Made by a program: the position numbers and the translations under genes | Shown: in pieces, positions 50,576-58,599 of the stretch | Position numbering within the stretch: the stretch's first letter is position 1 | Layout: every line of letters begins with the position of its first letter | The notes under the pieces: model-generated | The model's database searches: none | Told to the model about the DNA's origin: nothing | What the model saw: the letters and a program-made list of their open reading frames with translations, nothing else | Assembly (NCBI GenBank): GCA_023440705.1 | Contig: JAEXRP010000112.1 | Location: forward strand, 1 to 64,000 | Origin: Soonwooa sp023440705 | Lineage (GTDB): Bacteria > Bacteroidota > Bacteroidia > Flavobacteriales > Weeksellaceae | Reading direction: 5' to 3' | Length of the DNA stretch: 64,000 bases

Positions 50576-52648
50576 TTACCAGATTTTAATTCTGTCTTCT
50601 GGCTTTTTGTAAAGTTTATCACCTTCTTTGATGTCGAAAGCTTTGAAGAATGCATCAACATTAACCAAAGGTCCAACAGCGCGGTACATTCCTGGTGAAT
50701 GTGGATCTGTTTTAACCTGATTTGTTAAGAATTTTTCTGTTGCTTTAGTTCTCCAAACGGTTGCCCAGCTCAAGAAGAATCTTTGATCCTGTGTGTAACC
50801 ACTTATTAAGCCTGGATTTCCTTTGTCTTTAAGATACATTTGCAATGCGTCATAAGCGACCGCAACACCTCCTAAATCACCGATATTTTCTCCCATGGTG
50901 AAGGTTCCGTTTACTTTTGTTCCTGGTACTGGTTCGTAGCTAGAGTATTGCTCGCCTAATTTTTTAGTAGCAGCTTCGAAGTTTTTACGATCTTCGTCTG
51001 TCCACCAATTATTAAGGTTTCCGTCACCATCAAATTTGGAACCACTGTCATCAAAACCATGTCCGATTTCGTGACCGATAACTGCACCAATTCCACCAAA
51101 ATTAACTGCAGGATCTGCTTTAAAGTTAAAGAAAGGCGGCTGAAGAATTCCGGCTGGGAAAACGATTTCGTTGTTAGATGGGCTGTAGTAAGCGTTAACC
51201 GTTTGTGGTGTCATGCCCCATTTTGTTTTGTCAACTGCTTTTCCAACTTTTTCTAAATTTTTAGAATAACGCCAAGCCGAAACATTTTTTAAATTTTCAT
51301 AAAGAGAAATCTTGTTAGGACCTTCGATATTTAGTTTAGAATAATCTTCCCATTTGTCTGGATAAGCGACTTTAACAGTGAATTTCGATAATTTTTCTAA
51401 AGCTTTTTGTTGGGTTGTTGCAGACATCCATTCTAACTCAGAAATATGCTTTTGGTAGCTTTTTACAAGGTAACCAATCAATTCTTCCATTTGTGTTTTT
51501 GCTTCTTCTGGGAAGTATTTTTCAACATATAACTTTCCGAAAGCTTCTCCCAAAACACCATTTATCATTTGCAGACCACGCTTATTAAGCGCACGTTGCT
51601 CTTCTTGACCTTGTAGATATTTGCTATAGAAATCGAAATTCAGTTTGTCCATGTTTTGGTTAAGAACGCCTGCGTTGCCAGAAAGCAATCTCACCTTCAT
51701 ATAATCTTTTAGCAAAGGAAGATTTTTTTCATTAATAAAACTATCTAGTTTGTCATAATAAGCCAATTCTCCGATAATAACGCGATCTGTGTTAACACCA
51801 ACATTTTTTAAATATTGTGACAAATTAACGTTCTTAACCATTGCTGATAATTCGGCAGTTGTCTTTGGGTTATAACGTTTGTTAGCGTCGCGACCTTGTT
51901 CTAAAGTTAAATAAGATTTAGCCAAAGATTTTTCGAAATCAACGATGTTTTTAGCAACTTCAGAACTGTTTTTATTTCCTAAAACATTTAATAAAGCAGT
52001 AACATGTTTTTGATATTCTGCTAAGGTTTTTGCGTTGGCTTCGTTTTCTTTTTGATAATAATCTTTTCCTAAACCAAGATCTGCAGCACCAAGATAAATG
52101 GCATTGTTTTTAGAATCTTTAAGGTCTGGACCAACGCGCCAATCGTATAGCGGATTATCGCCATATTTGGTCGCTTGGTCAAGATATGATTGCAAATCTT
52201 TAAGATTTTTGATGGCATCAATTTTCTTAAAATCTGCTTGTATAGGCTTAAGACCATCAGCATCTCTTTTCTTTAGATCCATATAAGATGCGTAAAGATC
52301 TTGGATTTTTTTACCTTCGGTACCAGCCGTAAATTTGTCTGTTAAAATGTGATTAAGAATGTCTAGCGAAGCTTCGTCCGTTTTCTCACGAAGTTCGTTA
52401 AAAGAGCCCCAACTCGCTTTATCTGCAGGAATTTTTGCAGTTTTTACCCAGTTACCATTAACGTAACTGAAAAAATCATCTTGAGGTCTGACAGATTTGT
52501 CCATCATTGACAGGTCGATGCCTGCTTCTTGATATTGTTTTGTACTATTAGAAACGGGAGTTTTTGCAGCTCCGTTTGTTTGCGCTACTGCATGATTACT
52601 AACTAGCAATCCGCAAAATGCGATTACACCAATCGTTACTTTCTTCAT
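50576..52648 (-). CDS. pepO: M13-family zinc metallopeptidase (PepO/neprilysin-like)
   Basis: A 690-residue exported peptidase: signal VTIGVIAFCGLLVSNHAVAQ, peptidase M13 N-domain (about 45-430), then NAYYSPSNNEIVFPAGILQPP, the zinc motif VIGHEIGHGFDD (HExxH near residue 527) and the second-ligand motif ENIGDLGGV. The C-terminal CxxW of many M13 members is replaced: it ends KKPEDRIKIW. It degrades peptides in the periplasm. It has its own terminator. Confidence 0.95.
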   Translation of the reverse strand: MKKVTIGVIAFCGLLVSNHAVAQTNGAAKTPVSNSTKQYQEAGIDLSMMDKSVRPQDDFFSYVNGNWVKTAKIPADKASWGSFNELREKTDEASLDILNHILTDKFTAGTEGKKIQDLYASYMDLKKRDADGLKPIQADFKKIDAIKNLKDLQSYLDQATKYGDNPLYDWRVGPDLKDSKNNAIYLGAADLGLGKDYYQKENEANAKTLAEYQKHVTALLNVLGNKNSSEVAKNIVDFEKSLAKSYLTLEQGRDANKRYNPKTTAELSAMVKNVNLSQYLKNVGVNTDRVIIGELAYYDKLDSFINEKNLPLLKDYMKVRLLSGNAGVLNQNMDKLNFDFYSKYLQGQEEQRALNKRGLQMINGVLGEAFGKLYVEKYFPEEAKTQMEELIGYLVKSYQKHISELEWMSATTQQKALEKLSKFTVKVAYPDKWEDYSKLNIEGPNKISLYENLKNVSAWRYSKNLEKVGKAVDKTKWGMTPQTVNAYYSPSNNEIVFPAGILQPPFFNFKADPAVNFGGIGAVIGHEIGHGFDDSGSKFDGDGNLNNWWTDEDRKNFEAATKKLGEQYSSYEPVPGTKVNGTFTMGENIGDLGGVAVAYDALQMYLKDKGNPGLISGYTQDQRFFLSWATVWRTKATEKFLTNQVKTDPHSPGMYRAVGPLVNVDAFFKAFDIKEGDKLYKKPEDRIKIW

Positions 52649-52715
52649 TTTTTGAAATTAATAGCATTAAAGATAAGTATTTATTTTTGGACGGACTTCG
52701 ATTTTAAACATAAAA

Positions 52716-52744
52716 AAAACCTCACTGTTGCTAGTGAGGTTTTA
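52716..52744. terminator. Terminator of the SurA-like gene
   Basis: AAAACCTCACT pairs with AGTGAGGTTTT around GTTGCT, just after the stop of the minus-strand gene. Confidence 0.82.
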
Positions 52745-52759
52745 TATTTTTAATAAAAA

Positions 52760-54112
52760 TTACTTCTTTTTAGTAAGCGCATCTTTTATTTTGCAATCGT
52801 TGTATTTATCATCAATTGAAATAAAGATATTTGGGATTTTAGATTTCACCCATTTGTCAACAATTTCGCCTTTCTTTTTGTTAAGAGCATAGTCTTTAAC
52901 TCTTTCGTAATCTGTGTTAAGGTCTAACGTATGTGCGTCGATAATGTCATTAACACTTACGATAGATACAGCTTGTTTTCTATTAACAGTTTCTTCGAAA
53001 GGCTCCGTAATATCGTCTTTGTTAAGACCTGCAATTTGATAAGAAATGGTAGGATCTAGATGAAGTTTTTCGATTTTGTCACCACCATCTTGAGATTGCA
53101 TAACACCCGCATTAAATTTAGTTGACTTATCGTCAGAATACTTGTAGGCTGCATCTTTGAAAGTCATTTTCTTATCCAAAATCTGCTGACGAATATCTTC
53201 CAACTGCTTTTTAGTTGCAGCAATTTCTTCTTTGGTTGGCGTTGCTTTTAACAAAATATGTCTCGCATCGTATTTGTTACCAGTCCTTTTAATCAATTGA
53301 ATTAAATGGAAACCAAATTCTGATTCTACAGGATCTGACAGTTCGCCGTCTTGTAAGTTAAGCGCAGCCGCTTCGAAAGGCTTCACCATTTGACCTTTGT
53401 TAATGGCTTTGTAAAGTCCTCCGTTAGAAGCCGAACCTTCATCTTCGGAGTAGATTCTTGCCTGTGTTTCGAAAGATTCACCAGCTTCGATATCTTTTTT
53501 AATTTTGTTAAGTTTATCAATTAACTCTTGCTTGTGAGCTTCCGTTAACTTTGGGAAAATACTGATTTTACCCAATACAACTTCGTCTTTAACTTGTGGT
53601 AATTGGAATTTGAATTGGTTGAAAAAATCCGTCACCTCATTAGGTGTAACGTCTGTTTTGTCAGTAATTCTCGCATATTTTTGTTGTCCGTAATATTGGT
53701 CGGAGTCAATTTTTTCGATGGCGTTACGCATTTCATATCCTGTACGGAATTTGTACATGCCCAACATTGTCTTTTCATCTGGGAACTGAGACAAGATTTG
53801 GTTATACTTTTGTAGTGCCATATCTTTGATCTGCGCCGAACGATTTTCGATAACAGTATCTCTTTTTGCCTCGTAGATAACGATTTTGTTATTAACGATG
53901 CTTGATAAAAACTCACACTTATCTGCAACTTTAGTCCCTTGTTGTTGTGCGTAGTTGGCTTGTTCTTCGATGTCAGATTCTAATACAATTTCGTCACCGA
54001 TAACCGCAGCAATACCATCTAAGAACTGTCCAGGCTTTATTTGAGCATTAATTTTGGTGCTGAAAAGAACCAAGGCTAACAAAATAAAAACCGCTTTAAA
54101 ATTATTTAACAT
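52760..54112 (-). CDS. surA: SurA-like periplasmic chaperone/peptidyl-prolyl isomerase
   Basis: The start is ATG at 54112 (MLNNFKAVFILLALVLFSTKI, a signal peptide); the longer frame begins with TTG. The 450-residue protein has a SurA_N-like helical part (IAAVIGDEIVLESDIEEQ) and two parvulin-type domains: DEVVLGKISIFP...SEDEGSASNGG...PVESEFGFHLIQLI and YDARHILLKATPTKEE...YSDDKSTKFNAG. It assists folding of outer-membrane proteins. It lies 43 bp or so from the other PpiC-type gene upstream on the same strand. Confidence 0.92.
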   Translation of the reverse strand: MLNNFKAVFILLALVLFSTKINAQIKPGQFLDGIAAVIGDEIVLESDIEEQANYAQQQGTKVADKCEFLSSIVNNKIVIYEAKRDTVIENRSAQIKDMALQKYNQILSQFPDEKTMLGMYKFRTGYEMRNAIEKIDSDQYYGQQKYARITDKTDVTPNEVTDFFNQFKFQLPQVKDEVVLGKISIFPKLTEAHKQELIDKLNKIKKDIEAGESFETQARIYSEDEGSASNGGLYKAINKGQMVKPFEAAALNLQDGELSDPVESEFGFHLIQLIKRTGNKYDARHILLKATPTKEEIAATKKQLEDIRQQILDKKMTFKDAAYKYSDDKSTKFNAGVMQSQDGGDKIEKLHLDPTISYQIAGLNKDDITEPFEETVNRKQAVSIVSVNDIIDAHTLDLNTDYERVKDYALNKKKGEIVDKWVKSKIPNIFISIDDKYNDCKIKDALTKKK

Positions 54113-54181
54113 TATTTTTTGTGTAAAATTTGTTTGCAAAAATAGTATTATAAATGGATTGTAGTCAATCTTTTATTATAA

Positions 54182-56011
54182 TTATTTCTTAAAAGTCTTC
54201 TTTAAATCTTCAACAAAACCAGGTTGAATCTCCACTTTAACTTTCTTTTTTTGATTAGCAAGTGTCTCTTGCAACATAGCCTCTGTCATCGCATCTTTCA
54301 CCGTGTCTTGCGCTTCTTCGAAGATCATAGTTTCTTCTGGTAAAAGCTCGTCCACTGCAACAATAACGTCGCGGTCTTTAACTTTAGTTTGATGAATTCC
54401 TTTTTCGTAAGGCACTTTATATTCTGTGAAAACTTCCGCTGTTGATGGTACTTTTCCTTCTTCGAAGCTTACTAAGATTTTGTTCTTATCACTAAGTTTT
54501 TTATCATATTTAGCTTTAAGAGCTTCCCACTTTTTAGTATCGGACATTTCTTTTTTAACCTCCGAAACTAGCTTAGGATCCGAAATAATTGCTACACGAC
54601 TTTTAGCACTTTTTTCCCATTTGTATTGGTCTTTATGGCTTTCGTAGTAAGCTTTTTGTTTTGCAACATCTTTGTTGATTTCAGCTTTTAGATAATCATC
54701 AAAAATCCATTGCGAATATAAGTTTTGACGAAGATCATCAAGTTCTGATTTTATCTCAGGACGTTCTGTAAACTCTTCTGCAAATGCACTGTACACAGAA
54801 TTGTCGATATGATAATCGATTAAAGCTGACCATTCTTTCGGTGTTATTTTATCAAGATCTTTGTAGTTTTTCTCAATAAAATTCTTTAGGTCAGAATATT
54901 TTTCTGTTTTAGTTTTGTATTGGAAAAGTGGCGCCGACTGGTTTTTAAAAGCTTTGAAATCTGCATAACTTTTCTTAATCGTTGCAAGATCCGCATATTC
55001 TTTATAGTTGGGTGCAACCATAATGCTTTTTAGGACTTCGTCAGTCACCTGATTGGCGTACGTACTGTTTTTAACTTCACGTATAAAAAACTCTTTATTG
55101 TCAGCCGTTAATTGATAAGGTTCAATATTATAAATGTTGAAAATAAAATATTTGTTATCAATTTTAACAGGTTCTGTGGTGTAATAACCTTTTGTTTTCC
55201 CTTTGAACTGAGCGTAAACTTCGTCTGGAAGAATAGGGGAGCCAAATACAAGTCCACCCGCTTTTCTTTCGTGATCCGTAGAACCTAATTCCTTAGTAAC
55301 ATCTTCGAATTTTTTACCCGATTTTAAAGCTGCATAAATTTTAGCCTTAGATTCATCGGTGTTAAAATCGTTTGGATAAGAAATAGTCCCAAAAGTAATA
55401 TAACCAAGACTTGGTCTTTTGTCCAAAACTTTAGCAAAAACAACACTTCCGTTTGCGCTGAAAAGCTTAGTGTAACTGCCAACTGGTGTTTTTTCGATTT
55501 CGCCGAAAAGTTCGTTGTCAAGCGTGCCAGCTTTTACAAAAGATGCAGGAACTGGATTTTTAACATAAGTCAAAATTGCGTCTTCCATTTTGGTTGTACC
55601 CGCTTTTACGTCTTTATAAATTTGATCGTAATTGTTGGTGTCGCCTTCTTCTTTAATAACGTTGAAAACCAAAATTCGATATTCGTTTTGGTTGGCTTTA
55701 ACATAGTTAGCAACGATTGGGTCTAGAATCGCACTTGGGATCAATTTGGTCTCTTTAAGATCACGAACGCGCATCCCAACAGCATTACGGAAAGATGTAA
55801 TCGTATCCGCTTTTTTCTCTTTTGCCAGTTGTTGCAAAAGCATGAATTCTACTGTTGAGTTGATGGTTGCATCAACGCCAGTGTTTTCTAATCCGTATTT
55901 ATACTTTTCTTTAAAATCTTTAAGTGTAATACTTTGGTCGCCAACAACAAGACTTTGACCAAATACAGCATGTGTTGCCAATGCTGCTAATACAAAAAGG
56001 CTCTTCTTCAT
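54182..56011 (-). CDS. PpiC-type peptidyl-prolyl isomerase, 609 residues
   Basis: Signal SLFVLAALATHAVFGQ, then SLVVGDQSITLKDFKEKY as a SurA-like start. A parvulin domain is recognised in PSLGYITFGTISYPNDFNTDESKAKIYAALKSG, ERKAGGLVFGSPILPDEVYAQF and YFIFNIYNIEPY. The C-terminal half is helical and charged with an extra strand region near the end. It is a periplasmic folding factor that sits between the PfkB kinase and the SurA-like gene, both on the same strand. Confidence 0.88.
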   Translation of the reverse strand: MKKSLFVLAALATHAVFGQSLVVGDQSITLKDFKEKYKYGLENTGVDATINSTVEFMLLQQLAKEKKADTITSFRNAVGMRVRDLKETKLIPSAILDPIVANYVKANQNEYRILVFNVIKEEGDTNNYDQIYKDVKAGTTKMEDAILTYVKNPVPASFVKAGTLDNELFGEIEKTPVGSYTKLFSANGSVVFAKVLDKRPSLGYITFGTISYPNDFNTDESKAKIYAALKSGKKFEDVTKELGSTDHERKAGGLVFGSPILPDEVYAQFKGKTKGYYTTEPVKIDNKYFIFNIYNIEPYQLTADNKEFFIREVKNSTYANQVTDEVLKSIMVAPNYKEYADLATIKKSYADFKAFKNQSAPLFQYKTKTEKYSDLKNFIEKNYKDLDKITPKEWSALIDYHIDNSVYSAFAEEFTERPEIKSELDDLRQNLYSQWIFDDYLKAEINKDVAKQKAYYESHKDQYKWEKSAKSRVAIISDPKLVSEVKKEMSDTKKWEALKAKYDKKLSDKNKILVSFEEGKVPSTAEVFTEYKVPYEKGIHQTKVKDRDVIVAVDELLPEETMIFEEAQDTVKDAMTEAMLQETLANQKKKVKVEIQPGFVEDLKKTFKK

Positions 56012-56047
56012 TATTAAATATTGTTTTGATGTTCGAAAACAATCATT

Positions 56048-56968
56048 CTACATTGTCAATTCGAAAGTTGTTAACTCACGGAATTGGTTGATACGACCTC
56101 TTAATTCTTCTTTAGTAACATCTTCTAGACGTACAGTTCCGAATTTTTCTACCGTGAAAGATGCCATTGCACTTCCTACGATAAGGGCGTTTTTAAGATT
56201 ATCAAAACTGAAATCTCCAGTTTTTGTGATATAAGCTGCAAGTCCACCTGCGAAAGTATCACCAGCACCTGTTGGATCGAATACTTCTTCTAATGGTAAA
56301 GCAGGAATTGCAAATATTTTCCCTTCGTGGAACAATAATGCACCGTGCTCACCTTTTTTAATAATCACGAATTTTGGACCTAAAGCATGGATTTTTTGAG
56401 CTGCTTTAACCAAAGAATATTCGCCAGAAAGTTGTCTAGCTTCTTCATCGTTAATGGTGATAACATCCGTTTTAGCGATAACTTCCATCAAAAGATCCCA
56501 AGTAAGATCCATCCAAAAATTCATTGTGTCAAGGATAACCATTTTTGGTCTTTGACTCATTCTTTCCAAAACTGCTAATTGTACAGCTGGATGAAGATTT
56601 CCTAACATTAAAACATCAGCATCAGCAAAACTTGCAGGGATTTTTGGATCAAAATTTTCTAAAACGTTTAGTTCTGTCACCAACGTATCACGAGAGTTAA
56701 GATCGTTGTGGTATTTTCCACTCCAGAAGAACGTTTTCCCTTCTTTGATGATTTCTACACCATCGATATTGATGTTTTTTGATGTTAACATATCCAAATA
56801 GCCTTGCGGAAAGTCCCCACCAATTACAGAAACCAATCCAACTTCAGCCTCCAAAGCTGAAGCCGCAAGCCCAATGTAAGTTGCTGCTCCTCCTAGGATT
56901 TTGTCTGTTTTTCCGAATGGTGTTTCGATGGCATCAAATGCTACTGTTCCTACTGCTAGTAATTTCAT
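56048..56968 (-). CDS. PfkB-family sugar/nucleoside kinase
   Basis: A 306-residue ribokinase-fold kinase: GGAATYIGLAAS near the N-terminus, the PfkB signature DPTGAGDTFAGGLAAY (about 228-243, catalytic Asp in GAGD) and ITINDEEARQLSG. The substrate cannot be told from sequence. It is 30 bp upstream of the PpiC-type gene's start region and downstream of gldD. Confidence 0.92.
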   Translation of the reverse strand: MKLLAVGTVAFDAIETPFGKTDKILGGAATYIGLAASALEAEVGLVSVIGGDFPQGYLDMLTSKNINIDGVEIIKEGKTFFWSGKYHNDLNSRDTLVTELNVLENFDPKIPASFADADVLMLGNLHPAVQLAVLERMSQRPKMVILDTMNFWMDLTWDLLMEVIAKTDVITINDEEARQLSGEYSLVKAAQKIHALGPKFVIIKKGEHGALLFHEGKIFAIPALPLEEVFDPTGAGDTFAGGLAAYITKTGDFSFDNLKNALIVGSAMASFTVEKFGTVRLEDVTKEELRGRINQFRELTTFELTM

Positions 56969-56997
56969 ATCTATAGGTCTTTATTTTAAGTTAAATT

Positions 56998-57555
56998 TTA
57001 TTTTTTCCACTCGAATGTGTCAATCAAATGGAGCATATCTTTTTTAATATAATCTACCGCTGGCGCCAAAGAATCTGGCTTTGGACGGGTGTTGAAATAC
57101 AAATTTCCGGTTAAAAAATGCTTTGTGCTATCCGTTACATAAAACTGAATGTTAGACGCTGTCTGTCCTTGCAATTCGTAAAAATTACCATAGACTTTCT
57201 TTTCTGGATAAGCGAAACTTTTGGTGTCGATTGCCGTAGCTTTTATTGTATGTTCGTACACCATTCTTTCTGCTTCCTTTAGATGGGTTTGGAAGTCGCT
57301 GGTTATCGGAAGATAAGTGATGAAGATTTTTGCCTTCATCCCTTTGTAGTTGATGTTGTACCAACAAGGTTTTTTAGCATCTTGTATCACCGCAAAATCC
57401 GAATAATCAAATTGAAATGGACATGCACTATTAAAGGTCTGATAGCGAGGTTTGGGATATTCTAACCTCAAATCGCCGCTTGGCTTGGGCATAACCTCTT
57501 TTCCACAAGAGGCGAGCGTTGCCAAAACAGTAAGTCCTAATAGCTTTTTTAACAT
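56998..57555 (-). CDS. gldD: Gliding motility lipoprotein GldD
   Basis: A 185-residue lipoprotein with signal KLLGLTVLATLASC. The body has YPKPRYQTFNSACPFQFDY, YKGMKAKIFITYLPI and YGNFYELQGQTASNIQFYVTDST, the features of GldD of flavobacterial gliding and type IX secretion. It places the host in the Flavobacteriia. It is at the head of the minus-strand kinase and PPIase run. Confidence 0.93.
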   Translation of the reverse strand: MLKKLLGLTVLATLASCGKEVMPKPSGDLRLEYPKPRYQTFNSACPFQFDYSDFAVIQDAKKPCWYNINYKGMKAKIFITYLPITSDFQTHLKEAERMVYEHTIKATAIDTKSFAYPEKKVYGNFYELQGQTASNIQFYVTDSTKHFLTGNLYFNTRPKPDSLAPAVDYIKKDMLHLIDTFEWKK

Positions 57556-57731
57556 CTGGCAAAAATAGTGATTAGATTTTAGATACTATACATTATAAAA
57601 TATAAAAAATTCTTAATTGTTCGACTATTAGTTGGTATTTAATCAAATTCTGGAAAATAATGATAAATACGAGCTTTGATAAGTGCTTGATAATTTGTTG
57701 TTTAAACTTAAATAAAATTTTAAAAATACTA

Positions 57732-57761
57732 TTGTGGGATTAATAAAAATTACTAATTTTG
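57732..57761 (+). promoter_or_regulatory. Promoter of rplS
   Basis: TTG at 57732-57734, 19 bp, TAATTTTG at 57754-57761, about 70 bp before the rplS ATG. This matches the flavobacterial consensus. Confidence 0.65.
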
Positions 57762-57832
57762 CAATCTGTTAACCAACCTCTGACGATAGACGTGAAAGTT
57801 GCTTGACTTTGAATTATTTTATTTTATAAATA

Positions 57833-58189
57833 ATGGATTTAATTAAGTACGTACAAGAGAAGTACATTGACAAAAAAGATTTCCCAAGTTTCAAAGCTGG
57901 TGATACTATCACTGTTTATTATGAAATTAAGGAAGGTCAAAAAACAAGAACTCAGTTCTTCAAAGGAGTTGTTATCCAATTGAGAGGAACTGGTGCTACT
58001 AAAACATTTACAATCAGAAAAATGAGTGGAGATGTTGGTGTAGAGAGAGTTTTCCCAATCAACATGCCTGCACTTCAAAAAATTGAAGTTAACAGAGAAG
58101 GTAGAGTTAGAAGAGCTAGAATCTACTACTTCCGTAATCTTAGAGGTAAAAAAGCAAGAATTAAAGATAAGTCTTTCGGAGGTAAATAA
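57833..58189 (+). CDS. rplS: 50S ribosomal protein L19
   Basis: 118 residues with the L19 features DFPSFKAGDTITVYYEI, VQLRGTGATKTFTIRKMS and VERVFPINMPALQKIEV, then a basic tail RVRRARIYYFRNLRGKKAR. It is a component of the 50S subunit at the 30S interface. It has a strong promoter upstream and a terminator directly after. Confidence 0.98.
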   Translation: MDLIKYVQEKYIDKKDFPSFKAGDTITVYYEIKEGQKTRTQFFKGVVIQLRGTGATKTFTIRKMSGDVGVERVFPINMPALQKIEVNREGRVRRARIYYFRNLRGKKARIKDKSFGGK

Positions 58190-58211
58190 TCCACAGATTA
58201 TATCTAACAAT

Positions 58212-58241
58212 AAAAGCCACGTCGCAAGATGTGGCTTTTTT
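58212..58241 (+). terminator. Terminator of rplS
   Basis: AAAAGCCAC pairs with GTGGCTTTT, with GTC/GAT extending the stem, and a T run follows. Confidence 0.85.
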
Positions 58242-58256
58242 GTTTTTAAATTTTAG

Positions 58257-58330
58257 TTATGAATTATGAATTATGAATTATGAATTATGAATTATGAATT
58301 ATGAATTATGAATTATGAATTATGAATTAT
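58257..58330. repeat. Heptamer tandem repeat (TTATGAA)
   Basis: About 10.5 exact copies of the 7-mer TTATGAA in 74 bp, in a gene-free gap after rplS. Perfect repetition suggests slippage and possible copy-number differences between strains. Confidence 0.95.
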
Positions 58331-58391
58331 TTTTGATAATAGCTAATAGTCTAAGTTTTACTTATTTAACCTGAGTTCGGGATAAGAAAAT

Positions 58392-58541
58392 TAACGTCAG
58401 TTTGAGTGGTTTTCGGAGAAAACTGTATCGAAAACAAGTTTACTTTCTTATAATTAAAGCTTCTCGATACAAAATCTTTCAGATTTTTACTCGAAGTGAC
58501 TCCTCGTATAAGGAAAAGTGGTTTTTCTATTACTGACGTTA
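58392..58541. repeat. 150-bp palindromic repeat element
   Basis: TAACGTCAGT (58392-58401) and ACTGACGTTA (58532-58541) are perfect 10-bp ends. Inside, the left arm with GTCAGTTTGAGTG and CTGTATCGAAAAC is roughly inverted by the right arm with TTCTCGATACAAAAT and ACTCGAAGTGAC. It codes for nothing and resembles dispersed intergenic palindromes of flavobacteria. Confidence 0.7.
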
Positions 58542-58550
58542 TTTAAAACA

Positions 58551-58576
58551 AAAAAACTGCCCGAAAGCAGTTTTTA
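58551..58576. terminator. Terminator of the TonB receptor gene
   Basis: AAAAACTGC pairs with GCAGTTTTT around CCGAAA, just after the stop of the minus-strand gene. Confidence 0.8.
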
Positions 58577-58599
58577 ATTTAATATAAAGTCCGTAAATA

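Noticed and set aside
58257..58330. Regular repeat array considered as a CRISPR
   Set aside because: The unit is 7 bp with no spacers and there are no cas genes. No CRISPR array was found in the window.
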